Positions 27,383 to 35,123 of a stretch of 64,000 bases of DNA are shown piece by piece. The notes beneath the pieces were generated by a model that ran no database searches, was not told the origin of the DNA, and was given only the letters and a program-made list of their open reading frames with translations. The first letter of the stretch is position 1. The number at the start of each line of letters is the position of its first letter. The position numbers and the translations under genes were made by a program. The DNA lies in the NCBI RefSeq assembly GCF_030160835.1, contig NZ_BSPC01000022.1, forward strand, positions 124,001-188,000, read 5' to 3'. The DNA is from Labrys miyagiensis. Lineage in GTDB: Bacteria > Pseudomonadota > Alphaproteobacteria > Rhizobiales > Labraceae.

Positions 27383-28070
27383 GATGAATTGGGCCCAGGT
27401 CGAGGCGTATCTCAAGACCGACGACCGCGCCATCTTGCCGCTGGGCTGCACCGAGCAGCACTCGAAACTCAGCCTCTCGGTCGACTCCATCCTGGCAGAG
27501 AAGGTCTCGGTGGATGCGGCCGAACCCCTCGGAATCCCGGTATTTCCGGTACTTCCCTATGGTATTACACCCTATTTTCTCGCCTATCCCGGGACGATCA
27601 GCCTCAAGGTCGAGACCTATGCGCTGATCCTGCGCGACATCCTGACCTGCATGAAGCGCCATGGATTTCGCAAAGTTTTGATCGTCAACGGTCATGGCGG
27701 CAACCAGCCGGCGCAGAGCGTGGCAGCCGAATGGCAGGCCGACAACCAGGAGGTCGCGGTCAAATTCCACAATTGGTGGAACGCGCCGAAGACGTTTGCC
27801 AAAGTGCAGGAGATCGATCCGGTCGCCTCGCACGCCTCCTGGATGGAGAACTTCCCCTGGACTCGCCTCAAGGGCGAGGTGCAGCCGACCCAGCAAAAGC
27901 CGATGATCGATCTCTCGCGCCTGCGCTGGCTGGGGCCGGACGGCGCGCGCGCTTATCTCGGCGACGGCAATTTCGGCGGCTATTACGAAAGGCCCGACGA
28001 AGAGATGCTGGCGCTGTGGGACGTCGGCGTCGCCGAAACCCGCGCTCTGCTGGAAGGCCCCTGGGCATGA
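27369..28070 (+). CDS. Creatininase-family amidohydrolase
   Basis: A 233-residue member of the creatininase superfamily, metal-dependent enzymes that open cyclic amides or remove formyl groups. The metal motifs are visible: LPLGCTEQHS with E29 and H31, D39 (SVDS), and NGHGGN at residues 107-112 supplying a His. The usual GPHLPLGTD segment is altered to SKLSLSVDS, and the glutamate found in true creatininases (NGHYEN) is Gly here, as in FAPy-deformylase/ArfB- and MftE-type relatives. True creatinine activity is therefore unlikely. It overlaps the GntR gene upstream and the KPR gene downstream (ATGA). Confidence 0.85.
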   Translation: MKISEMNWAQVEAYLKTDDRAILPLGCTEQHSKLSLSVDSILAEKVSVDAAEPLGIPVFPVLPYGITPYFLAYPGTISLKVETYALILRDILTCMKRHGFRKVLIVNGHGGNQPAQSVAAEWQADNQEVAVKFHNWWNAPKTFAKVQEIDPVASHASWMENFPWTRLKGEVQPTQQKPMIDLSRLRWLGPDGARAYLGDGNFGGYYERPDEEMLALWDVGVAETRALLEGPWA

Positions 28071-29098
28071 GCGGGCCCATCCTGGTCTGGGGCGCGGGCG
28101 CGATCGGCGGCACCATCGGCGCGGCCCTGATCCGCGCCGGCGAGGAGGTGCTCTTCGTCGACCGTGACGCCGCCCATGTCGATGCCATCAACCGCAACGG
28201 CCTCGCCATCACCGGCGCGATCGATCCCCATGGCGTCGAGGCCCACGCCTTCCTCCCCGAAGAGGTTACGGGCGTCCATGACGAGATCCTGCTCGCGGTG
28301 AAGGCGCATCACACCGAGGAAGCAACTAAAGCGCTGTTGCCGCATCTCGCCATCGACGGCTATGTCGCCTCGATCCAGAACGGACTGAACGAGCGCATCA
28401 TCGCCGCCATCGTCGGGCCTGAGCGCACCATCGGCTCCTTCGTCAATTTCGGCGCCGACTATATCGAGCCTGGCGTCATCCATTTCGGCGGGCGAGGGGC
28501 CGTGGTGGTGGGCGAGATCGACGGCGCCCTGACGCCGCGTATCGAAAGTTTGCACCGCCAGTTCCTCACCTTCGACCGCAACGCCATCCTCACCCGCAAC
28601 ATCTGGGGCTATCTGTGGTCGAAGCTCGTGGTCGGCGCGCTGCTCTTTGCCACCGCCGTCACCAATGACAGCATCGCCGACGTGCTCGCCATGCAGCGCT
28701 ACCGGCCGACGCTGACGGCGCTCGCCCATGAGGTTCTGGCTGTCGCGGCGGCGGAAGGCGTGAAGCTCGAGCCGTTCGATGGCTTCGATCCCAGGGCCTT
28801 CATGCCCGGCGTCGATCCGGCGGCCACCGAACGCTCCTATGACGAGATGGTGGCGCATAATCGCCGCTCGGCCAAATCCCATTCGGGAATCTGGCGCGAC
28901 CTCGCCGTGCGCAAGCGCAAGACCGAGGTCGACCAGCAGATCGGACCGGTGGTCGAGATCGGCCGCAAGCACGGCATCGCCACGCCGGTGACGCAGGCCC
29001 TCATCGGCCTGATCCATGCCACCGAGGAAGGGCGGCGTTCGCTCGAACTGGCCGGTCTCGACGATCTCGCAAGGGCCGCGGGGAAGGTGCCGGCATGA
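28067..29098 (+). CDS. Ketopantoate reductase-like (PanE/ApbA) dehydrogenase
   Basis: A 343-residue NADP-dependent 2-oxoacid reductase homologue. The N-terminal Rossmann motif is VWGAGAIGGTIGAALIRAGEEVLFVDRD; SIQNGLNE (around residue 103) and the WSKLVVGALLFATAVTN segment (around 184) carry the conserved Asn and Lys of the PanE active site. It is longer than housekeeping PanE (about 300) and lies in a catabolic-type operon, so it probably reduces or oxidises another branched or cyclic 2-keto/hydroxy acid. The ATG overlaps the creatininase stop, and its stop overlaps the SDR start. Confidence 0.88.
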   Translation: MSGPILVWGAGAIGGTIGAALIRAGEEVLFVDRDAAHVDAINRNGLAITGAIDPHGVEAHAFLPEEVTGVHDEILLAVKAHHTEEATKALLPHLAIDGYVASIQNGLNERIIAAIVGPERTIGSFVNFGADYIEPGVIHFGGRGAVVVGEIDGALTPRIESLHRQFLTFDRNAILTRNIWGYLWSKLVVGALLFATAVTNDSIADVLAMQRYRPTLTALAHEVLAVAAAEGVKLEPFDGFDPRAFMPGVDPAATERSYDEMVAHNRRSAKSHSGIWRDLAVRKRKTEVDQQIGPVVEIGRKHGIATPVTQALIGLIHATEEGRRSLELAGLDDLARAAGKVPA

Positions 29099-29853
29099 TC
29101 GCGAATTTCTCAGGCCGCACAGCCCTCGTCACCGGTGCGGCGCATGGGTTCGGCCGGGCGATCGCTCTCGCTTTCGCCGCCCGTGGCGCCCATGTCGTCG
29201 CTGCCGATATCTTCGTCGAAGGTCTTCAGGAAACTGCTGGACTGCTTGGTGACAAGGGGCAGGTTGTCACGCTCGACGTCAGCGATCCCGCGGGCGTGAC
29301 GGCGACGATGACCCTGCTGGAGAGACAGGGCAGGGCGATCGATATCCTCGTCAACAATGCCGGCGGCGTCCGGGGGCAGGTCGGCCGCCCCATCGAGGAG
29401 ATCGAGCCGGCGGACTGGCACGCCATCGTGGACGTCAATCTCACCGGCGCCTTCCTGATGGCGCAGGCTGTGGCGCCGGGCATGAAGGCGCGCCGGTATG
29501 GGCGTATCGTCAACATCTCCAGCGGCGCCGGGCTCGGCATCAGCCTCACCGGCATCCAGGCCTATGCCAGCGCCAAGGCGGGCCAGATCGGCCTGACGCG
29601 CCAGCTCGCGCACGAGCTGGGGGCGTGGAACATCACCGTCAACAATGTGGCGCCCGGTTTCGTCCGCTCCAATCCCTCGACCGAGCGGCAATGGGACGCC
29701 ATGGGCGAGGCGGCGCAGGAGCGGCTGGTGCAGTCCATCGCGCTGAAGAGGCTCGGCAGCCCGGACGATATCGCCAACGCCGTGCTGTTCTTTGCCTCCG
29801 ACGCGGCAGGGTGGATTTCCGGGCAGGTGTTGAGTGTGGATGGAGGGAAGTAG
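29095..29853 (+). CDS. Short-chain dehydrogenase/reductase (FabG-like)
   Basis: A 252-residue classical SDR. The cofactor motif is TGAAHGFGRAIALAFAARG (residues 13-31), NNAG follows near residue 86, and the catalytic Ser (NISSG), Tyr and Lys (YASAK) are intact. The C-terminal SDAAGWISGQVLSVDGGK is typical. It is last in the GntR-creatininase-KPR-SDR unit with ATGA coupling. The acidic end of strand 2 (AADIF) suggests NAD rather than NADP. The substrate is unknown but presumably belongs to the same pathway as the KPR-like enzyme. Confidence 0.92.
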   Translation: MIANFSGRTALVTGAAHGFGRAIALAFAARGAHVVAADIFVEGLQETAGLLGDKGQVVTLDVSDPAGVTATMTLLERQGRAIDILVNNAGGVRGQVGRPIEEIEPADWHAIVDVNLTGAFLMAQAVAPGMKARRYGRIVNISSGAGLGISLTGIQAYASAKAGQIGLTRQLAHELGAWNITVNNVAPGFVRSNPSTERQWDAMGEAAQERLVQSIALKRLGSPDDIANAVLFFASDAAGWISGQVLSVDGGK

Positions 29854-30047
29854 GTCCTGGGAGCGCGGGCCCCCGGCCTTCCGGGTGCACGAGCATCCTG
29901 CCCGTTCTTGGAAACGAACGCGGTCTTTATCAACCAAAGACAGCCACCGTTGATTTGATGGTAAGGTTGCGTTGTTTAGCGTACTGCTGATGCGATGCCC
30001 TCAACTTTGTTTGCGGCAACAATCTTTTGTAGTCGTTTTCTGCAGTT

Positions 30048-30722
30048 CTATTCTGAGAAAGAAGATTTTTCCAGGAAATCAACCGCTGACATGCGCGTAT
30101 ATCCAGGGACGTACTTCAGGCCAAAATCCGACAGAAAATTATCTTTCGTTGTGTTCGGGTGATTCCTGACGATATTGCATAGACATGTCGTAAGTTGCTT
30201 CTTCATGTCGAGACGAGGATAGGTGGACAAAACCGCTTTCTTTTCGCCATCGGTGAATTGTTGATAGCCAGCACCACCGTAGTCGCACGCGATACCATGT
30301 TGGCTACAGGTCACGTCGGCGCTTTTGAAATGTCCAATTGACGGGCTGGTGTGAAGCGCGATCGCATCCCAAACAGTCTCAGCGCGACGCTCCCCCATAT
30401 TGTGGGCGAGCGCAAAAGCGCGGCCTGCATCCGCACCCACCACCTCAAAGCGACGATCGGGAGCGCCGCCGCGCGCAAGGCCAAGATCATGCAGCAGCAC
30501 CGAGACGCCAACGACCTCGGCGTCGGGCTTGAGAGCACAGCGCTCTGTCAGCCTCGCGCCGTAGAGCCACGAGCGCACAACGTGATTAAAGAGCCAGTCC
30601 GGTGATTCAGCCTGGGCCTCCGCGTAGGCGTCCTGGACAGGGCGGCTATCGGCCAAAGTCACACCCAACGTGCGGCCAACTGCCAGCGCGTCCTTGAAAT
30701 CGGGCTGTTCGCTTCCGCTCAT
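30048..30722 (-). CDS. HD-domain protein (cyanamide-hydratase-like)
   Basis: A 224-residue metal-dependent HD-domain protein. The motif set H47 (FNHVVRSWLYG), H78-D79 (LLHDLGL) and H124 (IALHTSP) matches the HD fold; FNHVVRSWLYG resembles bacterial and fungal cyanamide hydratases, which act on a C-N triple bond. The start is the ATG with AAGGAG six bases upstream; a GTG seven codons earlier overlaps the stop of the upstream gene (GTGA) and is possible. It is paired with an isonitrile-hydratase-like gene, which supports a nitrile/isonitrile/cyanamide role, but many relatives are uncharacterised. Confidence 0.8.
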   Translation of the reverse strand: MSGSEQPDFKDALAVGRTLGVTLADSRPVQDAYAEAQAESPDWLFNHVVRSWLYGARLTERCALKPDAEVVGVSVLLHDLGLARGGAPDRRFEVVGADAGRAFALAHNMGERRAETVWDAIALHTSPSIGHFKSADVTCSQHGIACDYGGAGYQQFTDGEKKAVLSTYPRLDMKKQLTTCLCNIVRNHPNTTKDNFLSDFGLKYVPGYTRMSAVDFLEKSSFSE

Positions 30723-30739
30723 TTTTCGCTCCTTGGGCG

Positions 30740-31459
30740 TCACAGACTGAGATGGTTGGTCAGCTTTGAGGGCTCAGACATGCGGGAGGCCACCCATGTC
30801 TCGAGACGTGCGCGCCGTTGAGCACGAGCCGGCGCTGTGCGTGCGTTTACCGTCTCCAGGATTTCAGCCGGAGCTGTGTCTGGGCGCCCCGAGTTGAACG
30901 GCGGCTGCGGCGCGTACTCCAGCCCAAGCTGAACCATCTGTGCTACGTGCTGGCCGCGCAACTCTGCGATAAGAGCCAATACAAGATCGATGCCTGCCGT
31001 GACACCGCCTCCAGACAGGATATTGCCGTCGCGCACGATGCGGCCTTCATCGACGATGGCGCCAAACACCGGAAGCAATTCACGCCATGCCCAATGGCAG
31101 GCCGCGCGGCGACCGGTGAGGAACCCTGCAGCGCCCAGGATCAGCGACCCGGAGCAAACTGAAGTGAGATAGCGAGCGGTCCCACCAAGCCGGACGATTT
31201 CCTTCATATAGAGTTCGTTCTCGATAGCAGGGATACAGCCGCTACCGCCGGGCACCAGAAGCACATCGCAGGAGGTGATGGTAGCCAAGTCTTCCAGTTC
31301 CGAGAACACGAGCCGGTCCGCGGTGATGGGTCGGCCGCCTGGCGACGTCACCCGAACGTCGAGATCCGGCGTCCGCGAGAGAAACTGATGTGGGCCCGTG
31401 AAGTCGAGCTGGGTCACTCCGTCATAGGCGGCAATTACAACGCTGATTGGTTCGGACAT
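30740..31459 (-). CDS. DJ-1/PfpI-family protein, isonitrile hydratase-like
   Basis: A 239-residue DJ-1/PfpI-fold protein. The nucleophile C102 lies in LTSVCSGSLILGAAGFLTGRRAACHW, the elbow and following histidine seen in isonitrile hydratase (InhA) of Pseudomonas, and DVLLVPGG plus the opening VVIAAYDGVTQLDFTGPHQF agree with this group. Isonitrile hydratases convert isonitriles to N-substituted formamides. It is coupled to the HD-domain gene and faces a GlxA-like regulator across 74 bases. Other members of this subfamily have no known substrate, so the reaction is an inference from motif and context. Confidence 0.85.
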   Translation of the reverse strand: MSEPISVVIAAYDGVTQLDFTGPHQFLSRTPDLDVRVTSPGGRPITADRLVFSELEDLATITSCDVLLVPGGSGCIPAIENELYMKEIVRLGGTARYLTSVCSGSLILGAAGFLTGRRAACHWAWRELLPVFGAIVDEGRIVRDGNILSGGGVTAGIDLVLALIAELRGQHVAQMVQLGLEYAPQPPFNSGRPDTAPAEILETVNARTAPARAQRRARLETWVASRMSEPSKLTNHLSL

Positions 31460-31533
31460 CGCTTTTTCTCCTCACGGGCAAGCTAACGTCGCCATCATTT
31501 GTCCTAAAGGCCAAACTTCCCTATGATACGGCC

Positions 31534-32466
31534 ATGATCACGGTTGGCTTCTTCGTATCTCCGGGCTTTCAGATGCTCGACCTGGCCGGTCCGGCGGGCG
31601 CCTTCGAAGCGGCGAGTGGCAATGGAGGTCCTTCCTATCGGATCCACGTCCTGTCAGCCGATGCTGGCGGTGTGTCGAACAGCCTCGACATGGAGACTGT
31701 TACTGCCTCACTCGACGATGCCGTGCTCGATACGCTGGTCGTGATCGGTGGACGAATTGGTCCGTCGATATCAGCTACCACGCTGAGCCGGCTTGTGGAG
31801 GCCTCTGCCAGGTGCCGGCGCGTGGCGAGCGTTTGCACGGGTGCTTTTACCCTCGCGGCGGCTGGGCTGTTGGATGGGCGGCGGGCCACGACGCATTGGC
31901 GATACGCGGCTCGCCTTCAGCGTGAATACCCTTCCATCAAAGTTGAAGCAGATCGCATTTTTTGCCGAGACGGCAACGTCTGGACGTCGGCAGGCATTAC
32001 GGCCGGTATCGACCTTGCGTTGGCTTTGATCGAGGAGGACCACGGTTTTGATCTCGCCAAGGGTGTGGCGCAGCATCTCGTCGTCTATCACCGTCGCCAC
32101 GGAGGGCAGTCGCAGTTCGCTGCTTCGCTCGACTTGGCCCCCAAAAATGATCGGATAGCCGCCGCCCTGGGCTACGCACGCGACCACATCGCCGAGTCTC
32201 TCAGCGTCGAACGGTTGGCAGACGCGGCTGGCATGAGCCTTCGGCAGTTCAGCCGCGCATTCAGGGCGCAGACCGGCACCACACCCGCGCGCGTAATCGA
32301 ACGGATCCGCGCCGACCTGGGCAGAGGCCGCTTGGAGGCTACCGCCGAATCCGTTGAACGCATCGCGGAGGCTGTCGGCTTCGGTGATGCTGAAAACATG
32401 AGAAAGGCGTTCATCCGAATTTACGGACAGCCGCCTCAATCGATCCGACGTGCAATTCGCAGCTAG
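31534..32466 (+). CDS. GlxA-family transcriptional regulator (DJ-1/PfpI + AraC HTH)
   Basis: A 310-residue regulator with two domains: an N-terminal DJ-1/PfpI-like sensor (VGFFVSPGFQMLDLAGPAGAFEAA ... RRVASVCTGAFTLAAAGLLDGRRATTHW) and a C-terminal AraC-type double helix-turn-helix from about residue 215 (ESLSVERLADAAGMSLRQFSRAFRAQTG ... RIAEAVGFGDAENMRKAFIRIYGQPP). The start is the ATG at MITVGFF. It is divergent from the isonitrile-hydratase-like gene, whose product has the same sensor fold, so it likely senses a related small molecule and controls the HD/hydratase pair. Confidence 0.92.
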   Translation: MITVGFFVSPGFQMLDLAGPAGAFEAASGNGGPSYRIHVLSADAGGVSNSLDMETVTASLDDAVLDTLVVIGGRIGPSISATTLSRLVEASARCRRVASVCTGAFTLAAAGLLDGRRATTHWRYAARLQREYPSIKVEADRIFCRDGNVWTSAGITAGIDLALALIEEDHGFDLAKGVAQHLVVYHRRHGGQSQFAASLDLAPKNDRIAAALGYARDHIAESLSVERLADAAGMSLRQFSRAFRAQTGTTPARVIERIRADLGRGRLEATAESVERIAEAVGFGDAENMRKAFIRIYGQPPQSIRRAIRS

Positions 32467-32601
32467 AGCCGCCTACCCGCGTGTCGTAATAGCGACCAGA
32501 TCATCGTGAGGGCATTGCGGGTCTTTGGTTGATAAAGGCCACGATCGCCCTACGACGAAGGAAGAACGGGCAAGATGCCCGTGCACCCGGAACGGAGTTC
32601 C

Positions 32602-33000
32602 TCAATCCGGAAGCGGCCGCGGCCGCCGGTTCTCGTCGATCGCCACGAAGGTGAAGGTCGCTTCCGTCACCAGGCCGGACTCATCCGATTCCCGCGCCCG
32701 GCGGAAAGCCCGCACATGGATGACCATCGACGTCCGCCCGAGTTTGAGGATGTCGGCGAAGAAGCTCACCTCGTCGCCGACCAGCACCGGGCGGTGGAAG
32801 CTCATACGGTCGACCGCGACCGTGGCGCAGCGCCCCCGCGCGCGCCGGGCGGCGGCGTTTCCGGCGGCAAGATCCATATTGGCCATCAGCCAGCCGCCGA
32901 AGATGTCGCCGGATGGGTTGGTATCGGCGGGCATGGCAATGACGCGGACGTCCGGGGCCTGGTCCGAGGTCAGCATCTGTTCGGGCGTCTGTGCGGTCAT
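32602..33000 (-). CDS. Acyl-CoA thioesterase (hotdog fold, YciA-like)
   Basis: A 132-residue single-hotdog thioesterase. The active-site block MPADTNPSGDIFGGWLMANMDLAAGNAA (about residues 22-49) contains the Asn and Asp of YciA-type enzymes, and VAVDRMSFHRPVLVGDEVSFFADI matches the next strands. YciA enzymes hydrolyse a broad range of acyl-CoAs in the cytoplasm. It is transcribed away from the enoyl-CoA hydratase gene, consistent with a small acyl-CoA-handling pair. Confidence 0.93.
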   Translation of the reverse strand: MTAQTPEQMLTSDQAPDVRVIAMPADTNPSGDIFGGWLMANMDLAAGNAAARRARGRCATVAVDRMSFHRPVLVGDEVSFFADILKLGRTSMVIHVRAFRRARESDESGLVTEATFTFVAIDENRRPRPLPD

Positions 33001-33153
33001 GCCTTTTCCATTGCGGCAGGTGTGGGGAGGACAGTAAGCGGCATCCGGCCGACGAGCTCAATCCTCCGCGTGCACTTACCCGCAGGAACTGCTTTAATGC
33101 GGGCCTGATCGCGGCTGCCGGAGCGGCTGCCCCGCCTCGTGGGAGGTCCGGAC

Positions 33154-33951
33154 ATGAATGTCAGCTTCTCCGCCCTCGATGCGCCGCTGCTGCGCGAAGA
33201 TCGCGATGGCGTGGTCACGCTCCGCCTCAACCGGCCGCATCAATACAATGCTCTCTCGCAGGCCGTTCTGGACGCCCTGCAGCATGAGTTCGACAGCCTC
33301 GCGAAGGACGAAACCTTGCGCTGCGTGGTGCTGGCCGCGGCCGGCAAGGCCTTCTGCGCCGGACATGATCTGCGCGAGATGCACGGCAACCGCCGGCTCG
33401 ACTATTATCAGGCACTGTTCGCCCAGTGCAGCCGGGTGATGCAATCGATCCAGGCGCTGCCGGTGCCTGTCGTCGCGCGCGTCCACGGTATCGCCACGGC
33501 CGCCGGTTGCCAGCTGGTGGCGAGCTGCGATCTCGCCATCGCCTCCGATGCCGCGCGCTTCGCCGTCTCCGGCATCAATGTCGGGCTGTTCTGCTCGACG
33601 CCCTCCGTCGCCCTGTCGCGCAACGTCTCGACCAAGCGGGCCTTCGACATGCTGGTTACGGGACGCTTCATCGACGCCGCGACGGCCGCCGACTGGGGTC
33701 TCATCAATCAGGCGGTGCCCGCCGAAGAGCTCGACGCCGCGGTCACAGCGAAAGTCGAGGAAATTCGCGCAAAAAGCCCCACGGCCGTGCGCCACGGCAA
33801 GACGATGTTCCACCGCCAGCGAGAAATGAAGCTCGCCGAGGCCTATGCCTATGCCGGCGATGTCATGGCCCGCAACATGATGGAAGAGGATGCCGACGAA
33901 GGCATCCGGGCATTCCTCGAGAAACGCCCGGCCGGCTGGAAGCCTTTGTAG
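33154..33951 (+). CDS. Enoyl-CoA hydratase/isomerase family protein
   Basis: A 265-residue crotonase-fold protein. The oxyanion-hole segment AGKAFCAGHDLREMHG (residues 65-80) and the second one around HGIATAAGCQLVASCDLAIAS (110-130) are intact. At the position of the second catalytic glutamate in true hydratases the sequence reads FSTPSVALSR-like (FCSTPSVALSRN), so the activity could differ; this resembles ECHDC3-type proteins. The start is the ATG with GGGAGG seven bases upstream. Divergent from the thioesterase gene. Confidence 0.88.
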   Translation: MNVSFSALDAPLLREDRDGVVTLRLNRPHQYNALSQAVLDALQHEFDSLAKDETLRCVVLAAAGKAFCAGHDLREMHGNRRLDYYQALFAQCSRVMQSIQALPVPVVARVHGIATAAGCQLVASCDLAIASDAARFAVSGINVGLFCSTPSVALSRNVSTKRAFDMLVTGRFIDAATAADWGLINQAVPAEELDAAVTAKVEEIRAKSPTAVRHGKTMFHRQREMKLAEAYAYAGDVMARNMMEEDADEGIRAFLEKRPAGWKPL

Positions 33952-33991
33952 CGATATCGGAGCCAGCTTCCAGCTCCGCTCTGCTGCCTAC

Positions 33992-34375
33992 CTAAGCCGC
34001 CGCAGCTGTGGTCGCCTCCATGCGAAGCGAGGAGGCGACATAGACGAGATCGCAATCTTCGTCCGCTCGGATCGTTCCCGTCGTGCCGGCAGGCAGGTAG
34101 ACGACTTGGCCGGGCTCCGCGTGCAGGACGGTGTCGCGAATATGGATGCTGCAGCTTCCACGGGTGACCACCAGCACCTCGTCATTGGAGAAGCGGAAAT
34201 TACTGTTCGCACCGCGGCGGGCACGGGTAAAGCCGATGGCGCCCAACTGAGCCTGCGGGTTCTCGTCATCGGTCAGGACGTCGGCAAGCGAGAAGCCGGC
34301 CCATCCCATCCAGTCCTGGGCATCGTCAATGCAGAATTTCCGGGCGTCGTTGCCGGTTTCCTTGCGCTCTTGCAT
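33992..34375 (-). CDS. Cupin-domain protein
   Basis: A 127-residue single-cupin protein. The jelly-roll shows as FRFSNDEVLVVTRGSCSIHIRDTVLHAEPGQVVYLPAGTTGTI, matching the second cupin motif (PGxxxxxPAG) well, while the first motif lacks the usual HxH metal ligands. EutQ-like and sugar-isomerase-like cupins share this layout. Metal binding and substrate are therefore unclear. It ends just past the enoyl-CoA hydratase and lies 23 bases downstream of the cold-shock gene on the same strand, so it may be cotranscribed with it. Confidence 0.7.
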   Translation of the reverse strand: MQERKETGNDARKFCIDDAQDWMGWAGFSLADVLTDDENPQAQLGAIGFTRARRGANSNFRFSNDEVLVVTRGSCSIHIRDTVLHAEPGQVVYLPAGTTGTIRADEDCDLVYVASSLRMEATTAAAA

Positions 34376-34398
34376 GGCGTTCTCCCGTGGCCGTTCGA

Positions 34399-34608
34399 TC
34401 AGTGTATCTGCAGGCGGTCCGCCGCGACCTTGCCGGAACGGTGATCTTCCAAGAGCTCGTAGCTGATTTTCTGGCCTTCCTGCAGGTCGTGAAGGCCGGA
34501 GCGAGCCACGGCGCTGATATGAACGAAGACATCCCTTGAGCCGTCGTCAGGCTGAATGAAGCCATAGCCTTTCTGGGGATTGAACCACTTAACGATACCT
34601 GTGCTCAT
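34399..34608 (-). CDS. Cold-shock-domain protein (CspA family)
   Basis: A 69-residue single cold-shock domain that binds single-stranded RNA/DNA. RNP1 (KGYGFIQ, residues 13-19) and RNP2 (VFVHI, 27-31) are intact, and the length is standard. The start is the ATG at [10 protein letters not shown]; seven upstream in-frame codons are unlikely to be used. A long upstream untranscribed-looking stretch (34609-35123) would hold its promoter and, as for other csp genes, a structured 5' leader. No particular temperature specialisation can be read from the sequence. Confidence 0.95.
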   Translation of the reverse strand: MSTGIVKWFNPQKGYGFIQPDDGSRDVFVHISAVARSGLHDLQEGQKISYELLEDHRSGKVAADRLQIH

Positions 34609-35123
34609 GAAGAACCTTTCCGAGAGCAAGTCGGTTGGTCCTGTCGCAGATGCGGCAGGGTCTAAAATATCGAAATTGGCCGGGAGTTCTGGCGGAACGC
34701 CGCGGTAATGCGGACTTGAATGCGCCAGCCAAATCGAAGTTTAATGATGTGAGGCTACCTGTGGCCAGTCAAGTATTTAATTTCACCGAATTATGTGTAA
34801 ATCGATTAAATCAGTAAGGTCTTTTGTAAAGATTTGTCAGAACATTTGTTCTAATTTGTAACTATTTACTCACATGAATGTATTGTTCGTTGGTCTGAGG
34901 AATTACCCGCTCAGGGGCGGTCAGAAACCGGGGTAACGGCGGTGATTCATTGAGAAAGTGAGAGTCGGCGCTTTGTCGCCCGCGGCAACCAACCAACTCT
35001 CCCGAAAGGACGCCGAAGACCCGCGACGCGTTGGACGCGGTTTGTGTATATTGATACCGCCGCTTCGAGAATGAACCATGGACTCTCGATAGACAAATGC
35101 TTGGTCTCACGGGATCCTGAAAG
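34609..35123. other. Intergenic region upstream of the cold-shock gene
   Basis: No gene is supported; the short ORFs on both strands lack ribosome sites and homology. About 34740-34870 is AT-rich (for example TTTGTAAAGATTTG and ATTTGTTCTAATTTG). The region probably contains the csp promoter and leader, and receives the end of the SWIM-protein transcript, for which no clear terminator hairpin with a T-run was found. Confidence 0.45.

Noticed and set aside
29866-29905. GC-rich stretch GCGCGGGCCCCCGGCCTTCC after the SDR gene
   Set aside because: It looks like part of a repeat or a weak hairpin, but no second copy is in the window and no T-run follows, so neither a repeat nor a terminator could be supported.
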